Below are positions 26,586 through 33,911 of a DNA stretch of 41,163 bases, piece after piece. The position numbers and the translations under genes were made by a program. Position 1 is the stretch's first letter. Each line of letters begins with the position of its first letter. The notes under the pieces are model-generated. The model was not told the origin of the DNA. It worked only from the letters and a program-made list of their open reading frames with translations, and did not search any database. This DNA is from Candidatus Woesearchaeota archaeon (GTDB taxonomy: Archaea > Nanobdellota > Nanobdellia > Woesearchaeales > DSVV01): positions 1 to 41,163 of the forward strand of contig JACRKF010000002.1 of assembly GCA_016219865.1 (NCBI GenBank), given 5' to 3'.

Positions 26586-26704
26586 CGAGCCTGTCCGGAC
26601 TTTCAAACAAACAAGTTAACTGTTTGATATTTGAACCGGAGCTTAGCGGTTACTGCGTAATAACACCGAAGCCGCTAGTACTATCCAAGCTATACTACAG
26701 GCCC
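26586..26704 (-). tRNA. tRNA-Arg(TCG) with two introns
   Basis: Read on the minus strand: acceptor GGGCCTG pairs with CAGGCTC (one G-T), D arm GTAT/GTAC with loop containing GG, anticodon stem AGCGG/CCGCT, T stem TCCGG/CCGGA, discriminator G, no encoded CCA. The anticodon loop is expanded by 15 nt at 37/38, leaving CT-TCG-GA after splicing, so the anticodon is TCG (Arg). The T-loop TTCAAAT is separated from the 3' T stem by about 30 further nt. The mature length would be 74 nt. Inside the T-loop insert TTCAAA/TTTGAA and CAAAC/GTTTG can pair, leaving 3-nt bulges, like a bulge-helix-bulge. A T run follows the gene. Confidence 0.88.
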
Positions 26705-26784
26705 ACCTAGTAATGAAATAATAAGCACCTATTTTAATAGTTTTACATTTTGAGAGATAATATAAATTGAAAAAAATAAGAAAT

Positions 26785-27069
26785 CTAAACTTTGCACATA
26801 ACAATTTCAATACTTGAAACACGAACGTCCTTGCCTTCTTTATTTTGAAATTGTTCTGAATCTACCTTGATATCTTTTATACGAATCTTTCCTTCAAGAA
26901 ATCTTTTGCTTGACACTTCTGCAATATCAACTGCAGTAGAGATAAACTTTCCTCGCGCTTTAATTACAACTTCTTCTGCGTTTTTAGCAGTAAATTGCAT
27001 TACAACACTTGTTACATAATTCATAAAAGGTTTTGTTCCTATAAATATTGAATTATCTGTTCCTGTCAT
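26785..27069 (-). CDS. albA: Chromatin protein Alba
   Basis: 94 aa, normal length. FIGTKPFMNYVTSVVMQF, then VVIKARGKFISTAVDIAEV and IKDIKVDSEQF match the Alba fold, including the basic groove residues. In place of the usual KKPxMNY start it has TKPFMNY, so the acetylated KK pair is only partly kept. It packages DNA and binds RNA. GGAAGGTGATC a few nt before the ATG is a strong ribosome site. It follows eS17 by 45 nt. Confidence 0.94.
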   Translation of the reverse strand: MTGTDNSIFIGTKPFMNYVTSVVMQFTAKNAEEVVIKARGKFISTAVDIAEVSSKRFLEGKIRIKDIKVDSEQFQNKEGKDVRVSSIEIVMCKV

Positions 27070-27114
27070 CGTAGATCACCTTCCTCACTGATATAACTAC
27101 AATAATCTGAGAAT

Positions 27115-27306
27115 TTATTCTATTCCTTTTTTTGCTAAACGAGTAACATAGCCTGCAATAACGTTTCTCATTTTTGGAGAACAATTCTCTAGTAATCCAT
27201 TAACAACTAGCTTATTTTCGTTAAAATCCTTTTTAAAATCAGTTCCGTAGTCTTTTATTAATTTATGCGATAATCGCTTTACCATTGTTGTCTTAATTCT
27301 TCCCAT
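27115..27306 (-). CDS. rps17e: Small ribosomal subunit protein eS17
   Basis: 63 aa from ATG 27306 (MGRIKTTMVKRLSHKLI); the track start two codons earlier has a weaker fit. Family features include the MGR start, DFKKDFNENK and RNVIAGYVTRLAKK near the end. It is an archaeal/eukaryotic small-subunit protein. GGTGTT lies shortly before the ATG and a TATA-like CTTTATAAATAAA about 35-45 nt upstream. Probably an operon with alba. Confidence 0.92.
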   Translation of the reverse strand: MGRIKTTMVKRLSHKLIKDYGTDFKKDFNENKLVVNGLLENCSPKMRNVIAGYVTRLAKKGIE

Positions 27307-27353
27307 AAACATAACACCAAGAATGAGTTATATGGATTTATTTATAAAGTTTT

Positions 27354-27389
27354 AGTTTTTCGAACTCACTTCGTTCGTTCAGAAAAACT
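27354..27389 (-). repeat. Loop-conserved hairpin, copy 3
   Basis: On the minus strand the stem AGTTTTTC(T)GAAC pairs with GTTCGAAAAACT around the loop GAACGAAGTGA. It lies just 3' of the 152-aa unknown gene and overlaps the eS17 promoter region. Confidence 0.65.
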
Positions 27390-27428
27390 ATAATTGAAGA
27401 TATATTCAACAAAAGTTGAGGATGATAA

Positions 27429-27887
27429 TTATTTGTAACTTGAATTAGCATTATTATAACTAAAATCAGCAAAAACACCTGAAAATGTATTTGTGTAATC
27501 AGTTGAAGAATTATATTGATTTGTCTTTGAATTATTTTTATCTTCTGGATTTGCATCAAAACGCGCCATTATTCTTTCACCACAAGCACAACCCATCGGC
27601 ATTAATAATTCTTTGCCAATTGTATTAGAAGTATATTGAGCATTATCTGCTTGTTGATGAGCTATATTTGTCTGTTGATTATGAGAGGTTAAGTCACTAT
27701 TTAAAGAACCATCTATGCCACTGCCTTGCGATTCTTGCAATGGTTTAATCTGCAAAGGTATGTCTGGATGCTTTTCTAGATGATTTTTTCTATGCTGCTG
27801 CATAGCAATTGCTACTGCGCTTTTTTGCATATCTTCTTCAGAAAAGCTCTTTTCTATCCCTTCTTGAACAATAGTAAAAATAGCCAT
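27429..27887 (-). CDS. Hypothetical protein with CxCGE motif
   Basis: 152 aa, not recognised. The first 55 residues are helical and end in a basic His-rich stretch (MQQHRKNHLEKH). The middle is Gln/Asn/Ser-rich and looks disordered. MGCACGERIMARFDANPED near residue 100 is the only compact motif. The C-terminal 30 residues are Asn/Ser/Tyr-rich. No signal or membrane segment. AGGGGTGT lies about 9 nt before the ATG, supporting the start. Followed by a loop-conserved hairpin. Confidence 0.55.
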   Translation of the reverse strand: MAIFTIVQEGIEKSFSEEDMQKSAVAIAMQQHRKNHLEKHPDIPLQIKPLQESQGSGIDGSLNSDLTSHNQQTNIAHQQADNAQYTSNTIGKELLMPMGCACGERIMARFDANPEDKNNSKTNQYNSSTDYTNTFSGVFADFSYNNANSSYK

Positions 27888-27986
27888 ATGTTTTGTACAC
27901 CCCTAAGCTAACTTATAGATGAACTAGTATATAAATCTTCCTACAGGTTTACCACTAATAAGTGGATTAAATAAAAAGAAATAAAA

Positions 27987-28202
27987 TTATCTTCTGTATT
28001 CAGTACTTAAATAAGTAACACCATGATTTTCAAATTCACTAACACCAGGCACAACTAAACTATTTAGTGCTTTCATTTGTTCTACTGTAATTCTACCACT
28101 TGCTATTTGATCTGCTGTAGGTATTCCTCTATTTTTATAATATTCCATACCTATATGCCCATATGCTCTTTCTACTAAACCACTATTGTATATATTTACC
28201 AT
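27987..28202 (-). CDS. Hypothetical 71-aa protein
   Basis: Not recognised. The product (MVNIYNSGLVERAYGHIGMEYY...) is mixed helix and loop with no membrane segment or cysteine. The ATG is preceded by GGAAGGTGG, a good ribosome site, which is the main reason to accept it. It stands alone, 99 nt upstream of the CxCGE gene. Confidence 0.55.
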   Translation of the reverse strand: MVNIYNSGLVERAYGHIGMEYYKNRGIPTADQIASGRITVEQMKALNSLVVPGVSEFENHGVTYLSTEYRR

Positions 28203-28293
28203 TTATTTCCACCTTCCAATTTACTTTGAAAGATACTTTGTTTTTTCTAGTTATATATAAAGCTTTTTAAAAAGAAAAGAAAATATATAAGAA

Positions 28294-28734
28294 ATGCTCA
28301 CAATAATAACTGTTGGAAAAGTAAAAGACCAAAACTGTAAACAAATAATAGAGATGTATAAACAAAGAATAGAACAGCAGTTTACAAAACTAAAAACAAT
28401 AGAGATCCGAGAAGAAAAAGATAAACAAAAAGAAACTGAGAATGTTTTAAAACATCTAAACGATAGTTTTATTGTTGTATTAGACGAACGTGGAAAGCTG
28501 ATAAATAGCCATGAGCTGAGTAAAATAATCAATGATAAGATAAATAATAGCGTTGATATTATCTTTGTGATAGGCAATTATTATGGAATTACTTCAGAAA
28601 TAAAAGAAAAAGCAAACCTTATTCTTTCTTTAAGTAAGATGACATTTCCACATGAGATTGCACAATTGGTTTTTGTAGAACAATTATATAGAACATTTAG
28701 TATCTTGAAGGGGTTGCCGTACCATAGGAATTAG
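28294..28734 (+). CDS. rlmH: RlmH-like SPOUT rRNA methyltransferase
   Basis: 146 aa. The start MLTIITVGKVKD, the middle FIVVLDERGKLINSHELSKII and the knot region FVIGNYYGITSEIKEKANLILSLSKMTFPHEIAQLVFVEQLYR, ending KGLPYHRN, match RlmH/YbeA, which methylates N3 of a pseudouridine in helix 69 of the large-subunit rRNA. The expected YHR ending is present. Mostly bacterial, with some archaeal members. TATA-like sequences lie upstream. Confidence 0.92.
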   Translation: MLTIITVGKVKDQNCKQIIEMYKQRIEQQFTKLKTIEIREEKDKQKETENVLKHLNDSFIVVLDERGKLINSHELSKIINDKINNSVDIIFVIGNYYGITSEIKEKANLILSLSKMTFPHEIAQLVFVEQLYRTFSILKGLPYHRN

Positions 28735-28739
28735 TGAGT

Positions 28740-28759
28740 TAACCATTAATGAGTGGTTA
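28740..28759. promoter_or_regulatory. 6-bp inverted repeat after rlmH
   Basis: TAACCA and TGGTTA flank an 8-nt spacer 5 nt after the rlmH stop, and just before a TATA-like ATTTATATAG of the next small ORF. It may end rlmH transcription or control the small gene. Confidence 0.35.
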
Positions 28760-28818
28760 CAAAAACAAAAGATTTATATAGAAGTTATGATATGCAATAG
28801 AATAAGGGTGATTTAACC

Positions 28819-29049
28819 CTGAAACCAAATTATGAGAAATTAGATTTAAAATATATAGGAAAAGACGGCAAATATTACTCAACTTCAGAAGCATTACAAC
28901 AAGCAAACGCTGAGTATAATGCACGAATGTTTCAAAAAAAAGAAACAAAACCATTATTCAATGAATTTATTTACACAAAAATAGACAGAACACCAATCCC
29001 AACAACAAAAGTTGATTTAACACCAATTAAAAGATTGGACAAATTATAA
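28819..29049 (+). CDS. Small protein with non-ATG start (missed by track)
   Basis: The frame from CTG 28819 to TAA 29049 gives 76 aa (LKPNYEKLDLKYIGKDGKYY, then STSEALQQANAEYNARM). It reads like real protein: charged, no low-complexity excess. There is no ATG before residue 37 and an in-frame TAG stands upstream. GGTGAT lies 6 nt before the CTG and a TATA-like ATTTATATAG about 40 nt upstream. The GKYYSTSEALQQAN part resembles short YDSKEEA-type peptides, function unknown. An upstream frameshift or sequence error is the alternative. Confidence 0.5.
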   Translation: MKPNYEKLDLKYIGKDGKYYSTSEALQQANAEYNARMFQKKETKPLFNEFIYTKIDRTPIPTTKVDLTPIKRLDKL

Positions 29050-29073
29050 TTTTATTTTTTTATTGTGATTCTT

Positions 29074-29979
29074 ATGCAACCTTGGAAAAAAGTTTTAAGT
29101 GGATTTTTAGCTGCCGGAGCTATGCAGCCAGCACTTGTTAGTGGATTGAATGCATTATATTCTTTATTTGCACTAGAACTTCGTGAAATAGAAGCAGAAG
29201 CAGCTGTGCTGGACTCAAGTGAATTGACTGAAAGAGAGAAATGGCTGTTGTATAGATTACCTGAAGTAAGAAATCTAAATACAAGAAGAACTGGAAGAAG
29301 CGCGCAACGAAAAAATTTAGAAACAAAAGTAGTGGAAACAGAAATAGCAGAAACAAAAGAAACAGCTGATGGAACTATTTCAGAATATTTACTGCCCTTG
29401 TCATTTGATCTTGAAAAATTGCCTAAGAGAGTAAAACATAGATATGATCAATTAACTGCTGAAAAAAATAGTTATAATCTCGATACAATTCTTGATAGAG
29501 TATACCAATATCAATCAATAATTGAACCTCTTGCAGAGAAATACAATATTCCGTCGATTATACTTTATGCAGTTGCGCTTGTTGAGTCTGGATCAAATGC
29601 TTCAGTCAATAGTAACGGCTTAATGCAAATAACACCAATTGCTGCTAAACATCTTAATAATTTGCAAAAAGAAAATGGTAATGATGTTGATTGTTATAAG
29701 CGAAGAAATGCTGATGTTAATCTTGAATGTGGCACAATGTTGCTTAGAGATTACTTTGATAAATTTGCTGATAAGGATTTAGATAGAGAAACTCACTGGC
29801 TTTCTGCAATTGCTGCATATAACAGAGGAAAAGGTGGATTGAAATTTGATTTGGAAAGAGCAGGAACAACAAATCCTCTTGATTTGAAAGCATCGCAAAC
29901 AACAGCAGAAGGATATATGTATACTGCAAAAGTTGTTGCGATGATAAAAGTATTGGAAAATACAAGTTTCTTTGAATAA
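29074..29979 (+). CDS. Secreted lytic transglycosylase-like (SLT domain) protein
   Basis: 301 aa from ATG 29074; the track's GTG at 29065 adds three residues. An N-terminal hydrophobic segment (FLAAGAMQPALVSGLNALYSLF) may be a signal or anchor. After a charged, low-complexity linker, residues about 155-300 form a lysozyme-like SLT domain: VALVESGSNASVNSNGLMQIT with the catalytic Glu in ESG, then LECGTMLLRDYFDKF and AIAAYNRGKGG. Such enzymes cut peptidoglycan, which archaea lack. It ends in a loop-conserved hairpin directly after the stop. Confidence 0.82.
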   Translation: MQPWKKVLSGFLAAGAMQPALVSGLNALYSLFALELREIEAEAAVLDSSELTEREKWLLYRLPEVRNLNTRRTGRSAQRKNLETKVVETEIAETKETADGTISEYLLPLSFDLEKLPKRVKHRYDQLTAEKNSYNLDTILDRVYQYQSIIEPLAEKYNIPSIILYAVALVESGSNASVNSNGLMQITPIAAKHLNNLQKENGNDVDCYKRRNADVNLECGTMLLRDYFDKFADKDLDRETHWLSAIAAYNRGKGGLKFDLERAGTTNPLDLKASQTTAEGYMYTAKVVAMIKVLENTSFFE

Positions 29980-30019
29980 TAGTATTTGCTGAGTAAACAA
30001 AGTGAACTCGCAAATACTA
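29980..30019 (+). repeat. Loop-conserved hairpin, copy 4
   Basis: TAGTATTTGC/GCAAATACTA with GAGT/ACTC inside closes the loop AAACAAAGTGA. It starts immediately after the SLT gene stop, in transcript orientation, and precedes the proS promoter (CATTTAAATAC). Confidence 0.68.
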
Positions 30020-30063
30020 AAAAAATAAACATTTAAATACAAACGAGATTCTATTATAAAAAT

Positions 30064-31551
30064 ATGGAACAACAAAATAAATTAGGTATTACTGTCAAAA
30101 AGTCAGACAATTTTAGTGAATGGTATACACAAATTTGCGGAGAAACTGGCGCAGATCTTGTAGATATTCGTTATGATGTGCAAGGTTTTGTTGTGCACAA
30201 ACCATGGGCATTTAAAATTATCAGAAAGATATATGAGTTATTAGAGAAGGAAGTTGAATTAGATAATCACGAACCAATGTTATTCCCTACTGTTATCCCT
30301 GAAGAAAATCTTCTCAAGGAAAAGGAACACGCTGGTTTTGCTCCTGATGTATTCTGGATAACAGAAGCTGGAAAAGAAAAATTAGAAAGAAAAATAGCTT
30401 TACGACCAACTGGAGAAACAGCTATTTATCCAATGTACAACCTCTGGATTAGAACACATAAAGATTTGCCGTTAAAACGATATCAATCACGAATAACTGT
30501 ATTTAGAAATGAAAAAACAACACGACCATTTTTGCGAGGAAGAGAATTTTGCTTTTTTGAAACTCATGATGTATTTGAGACTCATGCTGAAGCAATGCAG
30601 CAGATTCATAAAGACATGGAAATAATGCAAAAAGTTGCATTTCAAAAATTAAATCTGCCATTTATCTTCTTTCAACGACCTAAGTGGGATAAATTTCTTG
30701 GCGCTGATAACACATTTGCTTCTGACAGCTTAATGCCAGATGGCAGAAGAAATCAAATGAGTTCTACTCACGATCTTGGTCATAATTTTGCAAAAGCATA
30801 TAATGTACAATTTAATGATAAAAATGGAACAAAACAATATGGTTATCAAACTTGCTTTGGACCAGGAATATATCGATTAATGGCCGCTTTAATTGGAATA
30901 CATGGTGATGATAAAGGATTAACTTTACCATATAGTGTTGCACCAATACAGATTGTAATAATACCTATTACATTTGCAAACAAAGAACAATTAAACGAAA
31001 AAGTAATTCAAAAATGTTCTGAAGTTGAACGAAGACTAAAAGAATTTGGATATATTATAAAATTAGATTCGAGTGATGAATCACCTGGATTCAAGTATAA
31101 CAAATATGAAATGATAGGTATACCTTTGCGAATAGAAATTGGTCCTAAAGAAGCAGAGAGTGATGAAGTAACAATTGCTCTCCGTACACGAAATAAAAAA
31201 GAAAAAATAAATCTAAAACATTTAGATAAAGAGATTAAGGGTAAAATCGAAGCTTACGAACAAGATATGAAGAAAAGAGCTGAAGAATATTTTAAAGATA
31301 ATACAACACAAACAGAATTATTAGCTGAATTAAAACAGATCATTGAAAAACATAGAGGTTTTATCAAAGTACCATTTTGCAGCACAGATTTTGATGGACA
31401 ACAATGCGCAGAAACATTAAAAACAGAGACAATTGGCGGTGTTGTTTCAGGAACAAAATTTGAGAATCCTGAAAAAGTGCATGCTGGACAACGATGTATT
31501 ATATGCAACAAAGAAGCGAAACATATTGTTTATGTTGCTAAAAGTTATTAA
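30064..31551 (+). CDS. proS: Prolyl-tRNA synthetase, archaeal/eukaryotic type
   Basis: 495 aa. Class II motifs are visible: motif 2 FRNEKTTRPFLRGREF with its following FFETHDVFET, and motif 3 FGPGIYRLMAALIG. The anticodon domain follows (PIQIVIIPITF), then the archaeal-type C-terminal zinc-binding extension with CSTDFDGQQCAE and CIICNK. That extension separates it from bacterial ProRS. TATA-like CATTTAAATAC about 25 nt before the ATG supports a leaderless start. It overlaps the arginase-like gene by 14 nt at the 3' end. Confidence 0.97.
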   Translation: MEQQNKLGITVKKSDNFSEWYTQICGETGADLVDIRYDVQGFVVHKPWAFKIIRKIYELLEKEVELDNHEPMLFPTVIPEENLLKEKEHAGFAPDVFWITEAGKEKLERKIALRPTGETAIYPMYNLWIRTHKDLPLKRYQSRITVFRNEKTTRPFLRGREFCFFETHDVFETHAEAMQQIHKDMEIMQKVAFQKLNLPFIFFQRPKWDKFLGADNTFASDSLMPDGRRNQMSSTHDLGHNFAKAYNVQFNDKNGTKQYGYQTCFGPGIYRLMAALIGIHGDDKGLTLPYSVAPIQIVIIPITFANKEQLNEKVIQKCSEVERRLKEFGYIIKLDSSDESPGFKYNKYEMIGIPLRIEIGPKEAESDEVTIALRTRNKKEKINLKHLDKEIKGKIEAYEQDMKKRAEEYFKDNTTQTELLAELKQIIEKHRGFIKVPFCSTDFDGQQCAETLKTETIGGVVSGTKFENPEKVHAGQRCIICNKEAKHIVYVAKSY

Positions 31552-32083
31552 TTAGATTACTCACACCAAGCGATTGAAATTTCTCTAATAATAATTGTGT
31601 TGCTTGTGTTGAATCTTTTGCCAAAGAATAGTTATAGACATACATTATCTTTTCTGTACGAAGATGCGAAAATCGAGAAAGAATATAAAATAATTCTTTT
31701 GTGCTTAATCCTCCAGCTGAGACATGATTACTTGTCGGAGAATGACATACGTCAAGAACATTGAGATTGACTAAGACTATCAATTGGTCAAATGTTCTTC
31801 CGAATTCCATCAATAGATCAGATGTCTCATCTAGTCCAAAAGAGATTATCTTGTTTACATCATAATTAGCGAGTTCTTTCATATCATACAAAATCTTGTT
31901 TCCTACGAGAGCAATATTTTGTTTTATGCAGATACCATTTACAAATAATTCTTGTTGATCATTTGCTGAGGAGAAAAGAATAAAACCAGTTCTTTTGTTT
32001 CTTGTTTTAAGTATAACTTTGTCTATGTCAATTGCTAATGGTTGTTGCTCTCTTAGTATAATTGCTGTGAATTCGACAGGCAT
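31538..32083 (-). CDS. Degenerate arginase-fold (ureohydrolase-like) protein
   Basis: 181 aa. Residues about 75-175 follow the arginase/agmatinase plan: ELANYDVNKIISFG, the metal strand LIVLVNLNVLDVCHSP, then HVSAGGLSTKELFYILSRF. In active enzymes the metal strand is SxDxDxxDP; here both key aspartates are asparagines (NLN), and the N-terminal metal ligands are not seen. The length is about two thirds of an arginase. It is probably a non-catalytic relative. The start is supported by the open frame only; it lies 75 nt after the SGNH gene. Confidence 0.6.
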   Translation of the reverse strand: MPVEFTAIILREQQPLAIDIDKVILKTRNKRTGFILFSSANDQQELFVNGICIKQNIALVGNKILYDMKELANYDVNKIISFGLDETSDLLMEFGRTFDQLIVLVNLNVLDVCHSPTSNHVSAGGLSTKELFYILSRFSHLRTEKIMYVYNYSLAKDSTQATQLLLEKFQSLGVSNLINNF

Positions 32084-32157
32084 GTTGAGAAGAAAATATA
32101 ATGAGAATAAAAAGATATCTAATAATTACTATTAGCCACACCAATTATCTAAAAATA

Positions 32158-33249
32158 TTATCTCAATAATTCTTGTTTGTTAATGATATCATAAAGTGAT
32201 TGTGCTATTATTGTATTTCCGTCATCAGTAAGATGAACAATATCAGTAAAATAAGATTTATCGAGTAAAGTTGCAAATGAGATATATGATGCATTGTAAA
32301 GATGTATTTCATTCATATCATCGTATTGACGCTCTGTTACGCAATAAAACCCATAAACTGGAAAATTAATATTATCATTACAAATTGAGTTATTATACTC
32401 TTTTAATGGTTGTAATACTGCAATGTATGATATGTTCATTGCTTGTGAAATTAAAGCTATTTTTTGTAAATTAACTATATAAGCGTTGGAAATTGGTAAT
32501 ACATTTTTAGGAGTTACTTTTTTTACAGTTAAAGGAGGAACATAAGGATAATAAATGCCATTCCAATGCATAGAAGGCCAACGAACACGAGCAATAGCTG
32601 TTTCTGCATTTATATAATCATTAAGACCATCGAATGAAATAAGTAGATCTAAATTGAAGTCCATCAATTCATGAACAAAAACAGCTAATTCTTGTTCAGA
32701 ATTACCTGAAACTATTGCTGCATTCACAAACTCAACTGGTTGATTCTTATTCTTTTCAATCAACTGAGCTAGTTTTGCAATAATTGTATCATTATTTGTT
32801 TTTCCATTAAATGCTGTTGACCCACCAATCATAGCTATACGTAATGTTCTGTTATTTTTAATACCAAGCTCTGGTGAGCGATGACCCAAACTATTTGTAA
32901 TTATTAATTGCTCAGAATCAGCTAATTTCATAATTGCTTTTGTGTTTGGCTGCGATTTAAAGCCAGCATAAGGATGTGGCATCTGAAACTGAAAAATAGT
33001 CTTATCATAATTATAAATAAGATCATTTTCTGGAATGTTAGAAGTTTTAATGAGTTGTTGTTCTGAAATTGCACTAAAATCATTGATAATTTTAGTATTT
33101 TGCATTGCTGAAAGATAGTCTGTTTCTTTAGAATAGATTTTGATGATATAATTATTGTTTATGTATAAATAGGTTGCTATAATTGGAATAATTGTAGAAA
33201 TAAAAATAATTGAGAAGAAGATGATCTTAACAATCATTTTTCTTTCCAT
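32158..33249 (-). CDS. Membrane-anchored SGNH/GDSL-like hydrolase
   Basis: 363 aa. A membrane helix (residues about 5-28) anchors the protein. The SGNH blocks appear in order: IAMIGGSTAFN (nucleophile Ser), AAIVSGNSEQEL (Gly), ISFDGLNDY (GxND) and DIVHLTDDG (catalytic Asp and His). The domain would face the outside. Such proteins deacylate sugars, lipids or polysaccharides; the substrate here is unknown. The starts at 33249 and 33237 (MIVK) are both possible. It lies 37 nt downstream of eL42 and 74 nt upstream of the arginase-like gene, all on the same strand. Confidence 0.8.
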   Translation of the reverse strand: MERKMIVKIIFFSIIFISTIIPIIATYLYINNNYIIKIYSKETDYLSAMQNTKIINDFSAISEQQLIKTSNIPENDLIYNYDKTIFQFQMPHPYAGFKSQPNTKAIMKLADSEQLIITNSLGHRSPELGIKNNRTLRIAMIGGSTAFNGKTNNDTIIAKLAQLIEKNKNQPVEFVNAAIVSGNSEQELAVFVHELMDFNLDLLISFDGLNDYINAETAIARVRWPSMHWNGIYYPYVPPLTVKKVTPKNVLPISNAYIVNLQKIALISQAMNISYIAVLQPLKEYNNSICNDNINFPVYGFYCVTERQYDDMNEIHLYNASYISFATLLDKSYFTDIVHLTDDGNTIIAQSLYDIINKQELLR

Positions 33250-33286
33250 TATATAAAAACCTCTCTAATAAAAATGATTTAGGAAA

Positions 33287-33598
33287 TTATTGCACAAACT
33301 CAACTCTCTTTGCTCTGATACCATAACGTTGCACATGCTGTTTCTTACAAGTTGTACATTCATATCGTAAATCTGTTTTCTTTGTTGTTTTTGCACCAGT
33401 CATTTTAAATTGAGTTACTGCTGGCTTTGAATATCTTCCAAGATTTCCATATCCACGCGCTTTTCCACGCTTTCTTGCTCTGTACTTAGAACCTCGTGAT
33501 AATGAAGAAGGCGCTCTTTTTTTATTAAGCAATATTTTATGTTCAGTATGATGTTTACAATATGGACAATATCTATTTGCTGTTTTTGGTAATTTCAT
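33287..33598 (-). CDS. rpl44e: Large ribosomal subunit protein eL42 (L44e)
   Basis: 103 aa. MKLPKTANRYCPYCKHHTEH at the start and YECTTCKKQHVQRYG near the end give the two CxxC pairs of the zinc site, and GKARGYGNLGRYSKP is the tRNA E-site loop of eL42. Full length. GGGTGAAAA lies just before the ATG and a TATA-like CTTTATAAACAT about 50-60 nt upstream. In many archaea eS27 follows; it does not here. Confidence 0.96.
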   Translation of the reverse strand: MKLPKTANRYCPYCKHHTEHKILLNKKRAPSSLSRGSKYRARKRGKARGYGNLGRYSKPAVTQFKMTGAKTTKKTDLRYECTTCKKQHVQRYGIRAKRVEFVQ

Positions 33599-33673
33599 CT
33601 ATTTTCACCCATAATTGACTTGAATATTAAGAAAAAGTTTGCTTATGTTTATAAAGTTTATTATTTGCATTAA

Positions 33674-33707
33674 TATTTGCTTGTTCACTTCGTTCACAAT
33701 GCAAATA
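33674..33707 (-). repeat. Loop-conserved hairpin, copy 5
   Basis: On the minus strand TATTTGC(A)TTGT pairs with ACAAGCAAATA around the loop GAACGAAGTGA. Downstream of GINS in transcript orientation. Confidence 0.65.
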
Positions 33708-33760
33708 CTAAGCTTTGTAATTCGGACTTGTGTTAACTATGATAGGTATTAGTGTTGTTC

Positions 33761-33788
33761 GCACGGCTGAACGAAGTGAATGCTGTGC
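33761..33788. repeat. Loop-conserved hairpin, copy 6
   Basis: GCACGGC and GCTGTGC pair (one mismatch) around a loop containing GAACGAAGTGA on the plus strand. The stem is GC-rich and unlike the other copies, while the loop is unchanged. Confidence 0.55.
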
Positions 33789-33911
33789 TTAACGTGTTTT
33801 TGGTCAAGGTTTTTCTTAAAAACGTTGGTGAGGTTTGTTCACTCAGTAAATAATAAGTTCTGTAATTCGGATAAAGATAACTATGAAATAATTAAGAGCT
33901 GATAGTAATAT

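Larger units (their letters stand above)
33650..33890 (-). repeat. Duplicated intergenic repeat with hairpins and ATTCGGA tail
   Basis: This 300-nt stretch between eL42 and GINS holds no gene. Two related blocks are visible: TTGTTCACT...AAATACTAAGCTTTGTAATTCGGAC (33682-33727) and TTGTTCACT...AAATAATAAGTTCTGTAATTCGGAT (33827-33871), each followed after about 10 nt by TAACTATGA. The first contains a full loop-conserved hairpin; the second has lost the loop. A third, related end lies at 34705-34735 on the other side of GINS. Confidence 0.6.

Noticed and set aside
29744-30075. Three overlapping minus-strand ORFs near 29.8-30.0 kb
   Set aside because: All are antisense to the SLT gene in different frames, rich in Phe/Ile/Cys, and cross a hairpin.
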